Positions 1 through 8,500 of a DNA stretch of 61,598 nt are shown here, piece by piece. The DNA comes from Bacteroidales bacterium UBA3824 (lineage in GTDB: Bacteria > Bacteroidota > Bacteroidia > Bacteroidales > UBA3824): assembly GCA_002393195.1 (NCBI GenBank), contig DGIK01000043.1:1-61598 (forward strand). The letters are read 5' to 3'. Position 1 is the first letter of the stretch, and every line of letters begins with the position of its first letter. The notes under the pieces were generated by a model. The model saw only the letters and a program-made list of their open reading frames with translations, had not been told where the DNA came from and made no database searches. The translations under genes were made by a program, and so were the position numbers.

Positions 1-2554
1 GGGCGTTGATTTGGTTTTTGCTGTTGATGTCCAACATATTGTCGGGATATACGGAAATGTCTGTTACAGAGATATTTCCGTCGTCGGTGGAGATGCGGAT
101 ATTGCCGGTATTTACGATGTGAGTCTTGTCGGGTAGGAGAAATTTGAAGTGGTTGAGGTCGAGGTCATAACTCCTTGCCAACATAATTTTTGTGTCGGGT
201 GAAACGCTGTCTTTGTTGTAATAAAAACCGTTGGCGCGAAGTCTGAAATCCGACGACGTGCCGGTAGTGATGGTGTTGGAGGTGTCGCGGATATTGAAAC
301 TCAGGACGCTACTATCCGCCTGCAATGTGTCTATCTTAATGAGGCTCAGTTGTTTAGGAATCACGCGGGCAATTATCCTGTCCATCATCTTAAATTTTTG
401 CATCACGGAATCCAATTCGTGTTCCATCGCAATCCGCGCCGAATCCACAACGAGGTTTTGACGGTCTTCGCGGCGGAGTTCGGGGTAGAGGTTGATGGCA
501 AAATGCGGCTGTTCAATTTTTAGGTTTTCAACATCCATCTTGCCGTGGTAGAGAAAATCAATGAGATTGGTCTTAGAAAATTCTGTTTTGCTGATTTTGA
601 TGTCAAGGAGCGAATGTTTGTGAAGTCGGCGCAGGGTGTTGATGATTGAAGTGTCGTTGTCGGAGGCATACGAAAAATCTGTCATCAATACTTTGTCTTT
701 TTGGGTGTCAATTGTAAGATGTCCGCAGCGGAGAGTGTGGACGCTTTTTGAAGGCTTGATTACCACGTCTTCTACGTTGAGTTTCAGACTGTTGCTGTGG
801 AATGGAATCAATTCGTCCTTGATGATGGAGCGGTTGAGGGTCAGATTGCCGATTACGATAGAAAACTTGCCCGAAAATGTGAGGCTGTCTTCCTCGATGG
901 CGGCTTTGGATGTAATGTCCACTTTACCACGATAAATTTGCGCCGTCCTGATTCTCAACGACTTAAAATATTCGTTGGACAACGCCGTCAATAGTTGACC
1001 CTTGCCGGGCTTTTGTGGCGCGATGGTATCGGAATCGTTGTTTTGGATAAAACTCCTCGTCTTGATGTCGGGCAGCGTGATGCGCAACGAACCAATCTCG
1101 TACATCTGCGAATTGAACGCTTTTTTGAAGTCTATGTCGCTGACTTCCAAGCGCGGAATCGACATTTGTATGGTCTTGGCAGTGGAATCGCGGCGCGAGT
1201 AGGCGACTGGTTTGATGCCGATTTTGGTGGCTTTTACGATACCTTTGCTCGTGGAAACAAGCACTGAATCCGCCGAAAATTGATGCCGCAAATCCGGCAG
1301 GAGCATACGGTATTTGTTGATGCCTATTTCGAGGTTGTCGGAGTAGAGAATCTTGTCGCGGTTGCGGTGCGCGAGCGAATCGAGGGTGAAATTTTGAAGC
1401 AAAATGTCGATTTTGTCGATGTCGAAGGCGGGCTGTTTGGCGGTCGGCTTGTTGATGCGCATCGATGCGTCGCTCACAGTCATATAATTGACCGCAATAC
1501 GCCGTAACGTGCCTTTAATCAGCGAGTAAAGGTCTGCCCGCGACGATTCAAATTGTTGACTTTCGGGATTGACCTTGCCGGCGTTGAAGAATTTGATTTT
1601 TGGCGCGTAAATTCTTACGCCACTGAGATTTACGTCTTTTTGAAAGTATGCGCGGCTGATGTCGAGACCCGAAATGCGCATCGAGTCCAACGACGCATCA
1701 AACCTGTTGCCCGTCGTGCGCCGTTTGCCGTCGGAAATCATTTGTACGTCAGTGGCATAAATGCTTGAATCTTTTGTACTTATGGTCAAATTTCCCGCCG
1801 TGATGCGGTGGATTTGGTCGGCGAGTTCTATGTTGTAATTTCGGGAATGAATGTAGATTTCGTCAGAATAAAAAAATTGGTTTCGCGCCAAAAATTTCTC
1901 CTCGTTCAGGTAAAAGTTTCTTAGACTTATGTCAATTTTGCTAATGCCAAACATTTGGTTTTCGGAGATTTTGGTATGAAAATCAAAGAAGCCGTCCGTA
2001 ATGTCTATATGTCTGATGTTCAATGAATTGAAAAACTGACTTACGATAGGGTACAAGTCGGTGTGAACGGCGTCGTACTTGATTTTTTGGTCGGTTTTGT
2101 CGGGCTTGCCAACGAGCCTTACAACGGGATGATTGATGGCTATCTCCTTGATATACAATTCGTTTTTAGAGAAGAACGATTTGATGCCGATGTGCTCGAT
2201 GTGGAGATGGTCGGCGGCGATATTATAAATAGCCTTGTTGTAATGCTCCTGTTCAATGAGCCGAAGGTACGCCGCCGTGTCGGGTCGCAATGAAAAACTG
2301 TCAATCTCTATCCGTCGCCCTAAAATATTGATTCTCAATCCTTTGAAATCCATCGTGTAGAGACCTTTGCTGTTGTTATATACGGCGTCGCACACCTTGG
2401 ATTTTACGATTGGGAGCGCGTAATAATAGCACACGTATTGCAAGGCGCCGATTAAGACAATCATTGGTAACAATATCTTAATCAGCGTCTTAACGATGCT
2501 CCGACGTTTGCGAGGGGGCTGTGATTTTTCTATGTCGTTTTCATCAACGCTCAT
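1..2554 (-). CDS. Large membrane-anchored AsmA/TamB-like repetitive protein (3' end outside window)
   Basis: An uninterrupted minus-strand frame runs from an ATG at 2554 to the window edge (851 codons, no stop), so the C-terminus is missing. The start codon lies inside the last codons of the upstream AmpG-like permease gene (11-bp overlap), which suggests translational coupling. Residues about 1-20 are basic and polar, followed by one membrane segment at about 22-44. The rest is a long series of short amphipathic beta-strand-like stretches with recurring patterns such as LRINILG, LTISTKDS and ISKIDISLRNF, and no cysteine-rich or catalytic motif. This architecture (an N-terminal anchor and a long repetitive beta body) resembles the AsmA/TamB/DUF748-type envelope proteins that reach across the periplasm. 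That assignment is by resemblance only; a hypothetical protein is the safe call. Confidence 0.75.
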   Translation of the reverse strand, partial: MSVDENDIEKSQPPRKRRSIVKTLIKILLPMIVLIGALQYVCYYYALPIVKSKVCDAVYNNSKGLYTMDFKGLRINILGRRIEIDSFSLRPDTAAYLRLIEQEHYNKAIYNIAADHLHIEHIGIKSFFSKNELYIKEIAINHPVVRLVGKPDKTDQKIKYDAVHTDLYPIVSQFFNSLNIRHIDITDGFFDFHTKISENQMFGISKIDISLRNFYLNEEKFLARNQFFYSDEIYIHSRNYNIELADQIHRITAGNLTISTKDSSIYATDVQMISDGKRRTTGNRFDASLDSMRISGLDISRAYFQKDVNLSGVRIYAPKIKFFNAGKVNPESQQFESSRADLYSLIKGTLRRIAVNYMTVSDASMRINKPTAKQPAFDIDKIDILLQNFTLDSLAHRNRDKILYSDNLEIGINKYRMLLPDLRHQFSADSVLVSTSKGIVKATKIGIKPVAYSRRDSTAKTIQMSIPRLEVSDIDFKKAFNSQMYEIGSLRITLPDIKTRSFIQNNDSDTIAPQKPGKGQLLTALSNEYFKSLRIRTAQIYRGKVDITSKAAIEEDSLTFSGKFSIVIGNLTLNRSIIKDELIPFHSNSLKLNVEDVVIKPSKSVHTLRCGHLTIDTQKDKVLMTDFSYASDNDTSIINTLRRLHKHSLLDIKISKTEFSKTNLIDFLYHGKMDVENLKIEQPHFAINLYPELRREDRQNLVVDSARIAMEHELDSVMQKFKMMDRIIARVIPKQLSLIKIDTLQADSSVLSFNIRDTSNTITTGTSSDFRLRANGFYYNKDSVSPDTKIMLARSYDLDLNHFKFLLPDKTHIVNTGNIRISTDDGNISVTDISVYPDNMLDINSKNQINA

Positions 2555-3806
2555 CAGTCAAATATTTGGTTCGCTTGGCACACACTGCCAATATTAACGA
2601 TGGAATGGCGCAAATTGTTACCCAAACGAAAAACGATGTGTATCCCAAAATACTTTGCAGCCAACCACTTACCATTCCCGGCAACATCATTCCCGCCGCC
2701 ATAAATGCCGTGCATATTGCGTAGTGCGACGTTGAAAATTCGCCCTTGGAAACCCTCAACATAAACACCGAATACGCCGTAAATCCAAATCCGTAGCCGA
2801 ATTGTTCCACGGCTGTAACGGTTGCCACCGCAAAAAAGTTGTCGCACTGTGTGGCGGAGAGTATCGCGTAGAAAATGTCGGGCAGATTGAGGCACAAAAT
2901 CATCGGTATCAGCCACTTACGCAGACCAATTGCGGCGATTGCGATGCCGCCCAAAATGCCGCCCGCAATCATTGCAATCAATCCAAATGTGCCGCTGATA
3001 GTGCCGACAGCCTCGGTGCTTAGTCCAAGTCCGCCATTGTCGGGCGAGTCCATCAAGAATGGCAACGCCATTTTGGAAAGTTGCGCCTCGCCAAGTCGGT
3101 ATAGCAACAGGAAACCCAAGACAATCAGCAAGTTGTCTTTTTGACAGAATGTCTTGATTTGGTCCCAAATATTGTAGCGGATTTGGTTTTTGGTGTCGGA
3201 TTCCAACGCCGCCGCCTTTTCGGTTTTGGGCAGTATAAACAGGTGATACACACCAAACAATGCCATCAACGCGCCCAAAATTGCGAATGTGATAGTCCAC
3301 GCGACATTGACGCTGTATTTTTTCTCCAATATGCCCGCCAAAATCACCAATCCGCCTTGGCAAAGCATCATTGCAATTTTGTAAAACGTACTTCGCACGC
3401 CGACCCATCCTGCCTGTTGCTTGTCGTCCAATGCCTCGATGTAAAATCCGTCTGCCGCGATGTCGTGTGTGGCAGACATAAACGCCGCCAGCCAAAACAG
3501 TATCAGCGTGTAATTCAGCCAGTTGTCAAATGGCAATGTCAAGCCCACTGCGCCGAGAGCCGCGCCGAGGAGTAATTGGCAGGTTACAATCCAAAATTTG
3601 GATGTCCTCAACATCTCCACCACGGGACTCCACAGCGGTTTGATGAGCCACGGAAGATAAAACCAACCGGTATAAAGTGCTATGTCGGTGTTGCTGAGCC
3701 CTTCCACTTTGTAGAAAATCAGGCTCAGAATCATTACTGCCGTATAAGGAATGCCCTCCGCCAAATACAGCGTTGGCACCCAAAGTGCAGGTTTGTTTGC
3801 TTTCAT
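2544..3806 (-). CDS. MFS permease, AmpG-like (muropeptide transporter family)
   Basis: The 420-residue protein has about 12 hydrophobic segments. Its N-terminus (PALWVPTLYLAEGIPYTAV) is typical of the AmpG/PAT branch of the major facilitator superfamily, where proteins carry anhydromuropeptides or acetyl-CoA across the inner membrane. Other family-like features are the LPWLIKPLWSPVVE loop near residue 50 and ATHDIAADGFYIEAL near 112. In Gram-negative bacteria AmpG imports cell-wall turnover products for recycling, and that is the likely substrate here, but it cannot be proved from sequence. The gene is followed with an 11-bp overlap by the AsmA-like envelope protein. About 270 bp upstream separate it from the toxin locus; that spacer is AT-rich and I see no gene in it. 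Confidence 0.85.
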   Translation of the reverse strand: MKANKPALWVPTLYLAEGIPYTAVMILSLIFYKVEGLSNTDIALYTGWFYLPWLIKPLWSPVVEMLRTSKFWIVTCQLLLGAALGAVGLTLPFDNWLNYTLILFWLAAFMSATHDIAADGFYIEALDDKQQAGWVGVRSTFYKIAMMLCQGGLVILAGILEKKYSVNVAWTITFAILGALMALFGVYHLFILPKTEKAAALESDTKNQIRYNIWDQIKTFCQKDNLLIVLGFLLLYRLGEAQLSKMALPFLMDSPDNGGLGLSTEAVGTISGTFGLIAMIAGGILGGIAIAAIGLRKWLIPMILCLNLPDIFYAILSATQCDNFFAVATVTAVEQFGYGFGFTAYSVFMLRVSKGEFSTSHYAICTAFMAAGMMLPGMVSGWLQSILGYTSFFVWVTICAIPSLILAVCAKRTKYLTDER

Positions 3807-4073
3807 AATTTTATTATATTGTAGTGTTCTTACTGGCAGAAATTAAAACATTTTAGCCATTGACAAAAATAGAGAATTTATATCAGAACACCAAACAAAT
3901 TTCAAGTGAATGACATTTGAGGGGGATTACGTGTTTTTATTGCTAATTATTCCGTTCTCATTTTGAGTTGCCACAAATGTACACAAAATTTTAATCAATA
4001 GCAAATATTTTTTGTAAATCCACAACTTTTTTTACTTGTTTTATCGATTGATGATTTTTTTTGTTTTTGGATT

Positions 4074-4745
4074 CTATTTGTTCCAAAAGTAAAAAATAGG
4101 CAGTTTTAAATACTTTTCATAGCATTCCTCATAGGTTAGTATTTCGTATTGTTCTATTGATTGATTACCTGTCAATATGGTTGGGCAAATAGCCATCAAT
4201 CGTTTATCTTTAATATAATAAACAATTAAATTACCTTGACCTGATAGTCTGAAAGCAATATCAGGTTGCACTTCTATCAAAATGTTATATATTGTATCGG
4301 TTGCTATGGTTTCTGCATCAGAATAGTCATAAATACATTTCCTTTTGAATTGCAATTTGTTGACGTGCCCTATTATGGTTTTGCCATAAAATATGAGACT
4401 CTCTCCGAACACTATATTATTACAATCATAGTAGCATAAATAATCATGTTTGGGTAAAAGACCTTTACCCTTATCTATTTTCATGCCCATTGGGGAACCC
4501 AGGACAACTCCAATGTTAATACAACGAAGTGTGTCGGAATATTTGGGTACGATGTTGTATGTTATCTTATTATTAACATTTTTTGTGTAGGTTGTTGGCC
4601 AATGCTTGTGGAGTTCGGCAGATAGTGCTGCATCTTTTTCAGAATGTACAGCAATCATATTTTCAACAAATCGTTCTATACATTCTTGTGCACTTAGATT
4701 TGTTGAAAATATAGCAAACAATAATATCAATATAGTTTTTTCCAT
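4074..4745 (-). CDS. Exported putative immunity protein of the displaced toxin tip
   Basis: The 223-residue protein starts with a Sec signal peptide (MEKTILILLFAIFSTNLSAQ, cleavage expected after residue 19 or 20) and has no other membrane segment. I do not recognise its family. It is AT-rich compared with the surrounding genome. It begins 3 bp after the stop of a 59-codon remnant of a C39-like peptidase tip, the position an immunity gene takes after its toxin. The immunity role is inferred from that position, from its size (close to the 217-221 residues of the other exported gene of the locus) and from the shared signal peptide. The two proteins show no obvious sequence similarity, as expected if each matches a different toxin. 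Expression probably depends on the upstream RHS promoter, since no promoter is evident in the short gap. Confidence 0.6.
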   Translation of the reverse strand: MEKTILILLFAIFSTNLSAQECIERFVENMIAVHSEKDAALSAELHKHWPTTYTKNVNNKITYNIVPKYSDTLRCINIGVVLGSPMGMKIDKGKGLLPKHDYLCYYDCNNIVFGESLIFYGKTIIGHVNKLQFKRKCIYDYSDAETIATDTIYNILIEVQPDIAFRLSGQGNLIVYYIKDKRLMAICPTILTGNQSIEQYEILTYEECYEKYLKLPIFYFWNK

Positions 4746-4748
4746 ATC

Positions 4749-4928
4749 TTACCTTGGTATGACTATTCCTAAATCAGATAACCCTCTTGTGAAATGTGAT
4801 ATATGTCCTCGTATCGGATCCCATATATCAGACGACAACAATATTCTATGGTTTCCACCGCCAAAAATGTTGACCTTGGATGCAGATTTTGCACCCGTAA
4901 CAACAACCCAATGGTTCGACACATTCTT
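4749..4928 (-). pseudogene. Headless remnant of a second C39-like RHS toxin tip (orphan CT)
   Basis: Directly after the stop codon of the preceding gene, with no spacer, 59 codons stay open and end in TAA at 4751-4749. The reading has no start codon of its own and begins KNVSNHWVVVTG. NHWVVVTG followed 31 residues after its histidine by DIWDPIRG is the His and Asp half of a papain/C39-like peptidase. The active RHS tip in this locus has the same pair at H1905 and D1935, 30 residues apart. The N-terminal half with the catalytic Cys is missing. The best reading is the end of an older RHS tip left behind when a new tip-plus-immunity cassette replaced its front. It is followed at once by an exported gene that would be its former immunity partner. 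Translation is unlikely unless it occurs by readthrough. Confidence 0.65.
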
Positions 4929-5582
4929 TTAAAACAAATCATAAAAAAAAGTTTGTTTCACAATACGGTATTGACTATGTGTCAATATGACGGCATCTTG
5001 ATAAAAGCAATCGCTTTTAAGATATCCAAAAATTGAAAAAGAATTAATACATTGTTGGAGAAAAGCATCATCATTAATTCTAAACTCATATAGGCCAAGT
5101 TTTAAATTTGGATTATCTATGTACTGTATGACTTTAAAATCTCCGTTTTTTGCAGAATTTTGTGATGAAAAATGATAGTATCCGAGTAAATAATCCTCAT
5201 AAATCATAAACACCCATGCTATTCTGTTAACGTGTGGTTTTAAATGAAGTGTATCGGGGTTATAATCAATACTTATCATTGAACGTAACCTTTTTTTGAC
5301 TTTAATGAGACCATTATGTCCATTGGTAATGTGTTTTTTTAGATCGGCTATCTGATAAAGAGGAATTGTGTAATATCTGGTTTTATTCAAAATGTTTTCT
5401 ACTGAGTCATGCCCTAATTGGTGGTTGTTTGTTTCAAAAGCATATTTAAGCAATGAAATAATTTGCCTTTCCCGAGCCTCATATACAGTGTCTTTCGGGT
5501 TGTCATTCATTAATACAACCTGGCTCAATGTGATTGAAGGGATATATGTTAAAAGTAATATTAATATGATGTTTTTGAACAT
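4929..5582 (-). CDS. Exported putative immunity protein of the RHS C39-like toxin
   Basis: From ATG 5582 the product is 217 residues and starts MFKNIILILLLTYIPSITLSQ, a clean Sec signal peptide. An in-frame ATG at 5594 adds MDTT and is also possible. Either start lies inside the 3' end of the RHS gene (22 or 34 bp overlap), so the two are translationally coupled, as is usual for effector and immunity genes. The family is not recognised. The mature part is mixed alpha/beta in appearance, AT-rich, and without lipobox or further membrane span. The immunity role is inferred from position and overlap. A signal peptide places the protein in the periplasm, which fits a toxin that is itself Sec-exported and must be neutralised there. 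Its stop codon touches the orphan toxin remnant. Confidence 0.65.
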   Translation of the reverse strand: MFKNIILILLLTYIPSITLSQVVLMNDNPKDTVYEARERQIISLLKYAFETNNHQLGHDSVENILNKTRYYTIPLYQIADLKKHITNGHNGLIKVKKRLRSMISIDYNPDTLHLKPHVNRIAWVFMIYEDYLLGYYHFSSQNSAKNGDFKVIQYIDNPNLKLGLYEFRINDDAFLQQCINSFSIFGYLKSDCFYQDAVILTHSQYRIVKQTFFYDLF

Positions 5583-8500
5583 AGTAGTATCCATGGTTTT
5601 ACGACCCTAACAAACCCATTATTGAACGATTGAAAAGACAATCTTTGGTAGTGGCTATTGAGGGGGTCCATTACGCTAATAATTCCCTTGCATTTAAAAT
5701 GGTCAGGACTGGTCATCTTGTATTTGGTAATTGTAATACGGTTGATTCCCACTGTATGCATGGTACCTTCGTTGTTGTAAGTTATCGCGGCTGGATTACC
5801 CTTCTGCAATTCTGCTCCGACCAAGAAAGGATTGGTTGCAATGCGTTTTACGTCAAAGAAGTTTTGTCTTGCCAACTGTGCAAAATCCTCTCCTTGTGTA
5901 TAAGATGTTATCGTTACTGGCTGGCATAGGTAATCTCCAATTGATTTTAATGTCTCTTGTGTACATCCTACGGTTGGATCTGGTTGTGTGTAAATTGGTA
6001 GATTGCCATTAGGCAATCGAAAATCATATAAAACCTTATTCCATTTTTCATTGCCCCACCATATATTTTTCCCCGTTTCGCTTGCAATTAAGCCTCCTTC
6101 CAAACCTCCAGAGATGAAACCAGATACTGCGGCAGAACCACAATTATAAAAGAATTTCTCCCCGTTCATTGTATTATATATACCATTGATGCATACATTA
6201 ATTCCTGCCATTGTTGCGCCACGGGATATTATTCCGCCATAAGAAATCAATGAACCTGCTGCAGAAGAAATACCACCAATTAATGCTCCTTTCCAAAAAT
6301 TACCACCTGATAATTGGGACGTTGTTCCGCTAATAATAGCGCTTGATAATATGTTCAATCCAAATGTCATCCATGTAAACTCCCCCGTTGGGTCGGTATA
6401 TTTCAGCGGATTGTTCTGACAATAACTAAACCGATTGAAGTTTTGGCTGTTGGTAGGATCCTGAATGAGTGGGTCGGGCGACAGAAACTGCGCCAAATAC
6501 GGGTCGTAGAGCCTTGCATTTGCATTGATGAGCGAAAATTGGTCGAGATGCTCGTGCATCGTGAAGCCACGGGGGAAGTTGTAGCCGAGATTGTACTTTG
6601 TTATCGTGCGGACACCGAAGGGGGTGTATGTCGCTTCGTATTTGGATTTTACTTTGTCGTCCACGAGTTTCAGGACGCTGCCGACATTGTCTGTAATAGC
6701 GGAGTATGTATCGCTCTTGTCGCCTCTTTTGAATACTACCGCCGCAAGGTTGCCAAAATCTGAAAAAATGTAGTGGCGTGAAGTGATTACGCCATTGGCG
6801 TTTTCTTCTTCATAATCAGGAAGATAATATGTTGTTATATTATCTTTGTTGCATTTATATACCGACTTGATGCGCTCATTGTCGGGCGAATAGTATATTG
6901 TATATGTCTTGATAGAATCAGGGTTACTGTCATCCGTAATGGTTTCGGGTTTGCGGAATGGGGTGTATTTTATCCTTTGCTTCAATGACTTGACAACTCC
7001 GTTTTCGTTGTCAACGGACGATACGGCGTGTGGCTGTGATGCCTTGTATTCGTAGTTTCCAACTCCTGTCTGATACAATATGTTGCCGTTGTTGGCATAT
7101 TGGTATTCGTAGTTGTCGTCAATCTTGGTCAGGCGGTCGGATGCGTCGTATTTAAATGTTTCTGTGTCGGTGTATTTCCCTTTCCGTGATGTCATGTTTT
7201 GGAAACGGTCGTAAGTATAGTCAATCCGGTCGCTGCTGCTTCCTCCATTGGGCGAACCAAATGTCACATATTTCAGTGTATTGTCCGGATTGAAATACGA
7301 ATCTTTGAAAACGCCACCAGTTATTTCTGTTGAATGGCGGCCGTCTTTTGCATAATTGTCGTAATACAGTGTCCAACTGCATTTCCCCACCAAATTTGTA
7401 TTGGTATGAATTCCTGCCTTATACGAATATCTTTCTTCTGACTTGTCGGGGAATATTTTTGATGCCAATTGTCCATTGTCGTTATACGAATATTGGTATG
7501 TGAAATCTCTGCCGTCAATCGAATACGTTTCTTTGGTCATACGGTCGTACTTGTCGTAGGCGTATGCTATTGTTGCTGTCGCATTGTAAAGTTTTGTCAG
7601 ACGTTTTTTCTTGTCATAGTTATATGTGGTGGCGATGCCGCCGCATTTGCTTTGTGTCAAGAGTCCGTTTTGGTAAGTGTTTTCGGTGACAACGTTTCCT
7701 CTTGTCTGTCTGATTACCCTGCCAAAAGAATCGTACTCATAACTTTCCGTGCCGGCGTCGCTGTCGGTGATTGACTTCCGCAAGCTGTTGGGGGAATATT
7801 GAAACGAAACTGTCGCGCCAAGGCTTGTGATTGTCTTGGGTTTGCCGTTGGAGAAGTATTTGTAGTTTATCTTCGATTGGTCGGGCATAGTGATTGTCTT
7901 GACGTTGCCCCAGTCGTCGTATTCTGTAATGGTCTTGCGTCCGTTGTCAGTTACTTCTGTTTTGTTGGCAAAGTACCTGTAAGTTATAGTGTGAGCGTTG
8001 TCGGTGTGCTCCATCAAAGAGCCGTCATAGTCGTATCTATTTAGGGTTGTCTCTTCGTATGAACCTGCCTTTGATACTATTTTTGAGGGCTTGCCGTGGA
8101 TGTCGTATGTGTATTCAGTAGTGAAATTTTGTCTGCTCATAGATGATACCAGACCAAGTTTTTCTTCCTTGACAATATGGCCTGCATTATCATAAATGGT
8201 TTTCGTCCACGGTGTTGCAGTGCCTAATGTTGCCACGAAATACCTTGTGCCTTGCCATCCCCTTACAGTTGAATGTTTGGTACTGTCGGGGGAAATGGTT
8301 TCTGTGTTGAGTCCCCACGCATCGTATTTGTACGTGGTTTTCAGCGGATTGGCGTTGTCGGTGGCGTCCGTTTCTGATGTAAGATTGTCAAACTGGTCGT
8401 ATGTGTATTTCGTTACCGTATTGAGCGGCTTGGAACGCTTTTCGGTTACAAAGCGGCGGGAGCCGTCGTATTTGAAAATGGTTGACAATGTGTCTTTTTC

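Noticed and set aside
231..2293. Several short plus-strand frames (76-99 codons)
   Set aside because: All are antisense to one long uninterrupted minus-strand frame that starts at 2554 and leaves the window.
4606..4932. 108-codon plus-strand frame at the immunity/remnant junction
   Set aside because: Antisense to both the immunity gene and the C39-like remnant, whose motifs read clearly on the minus strand.
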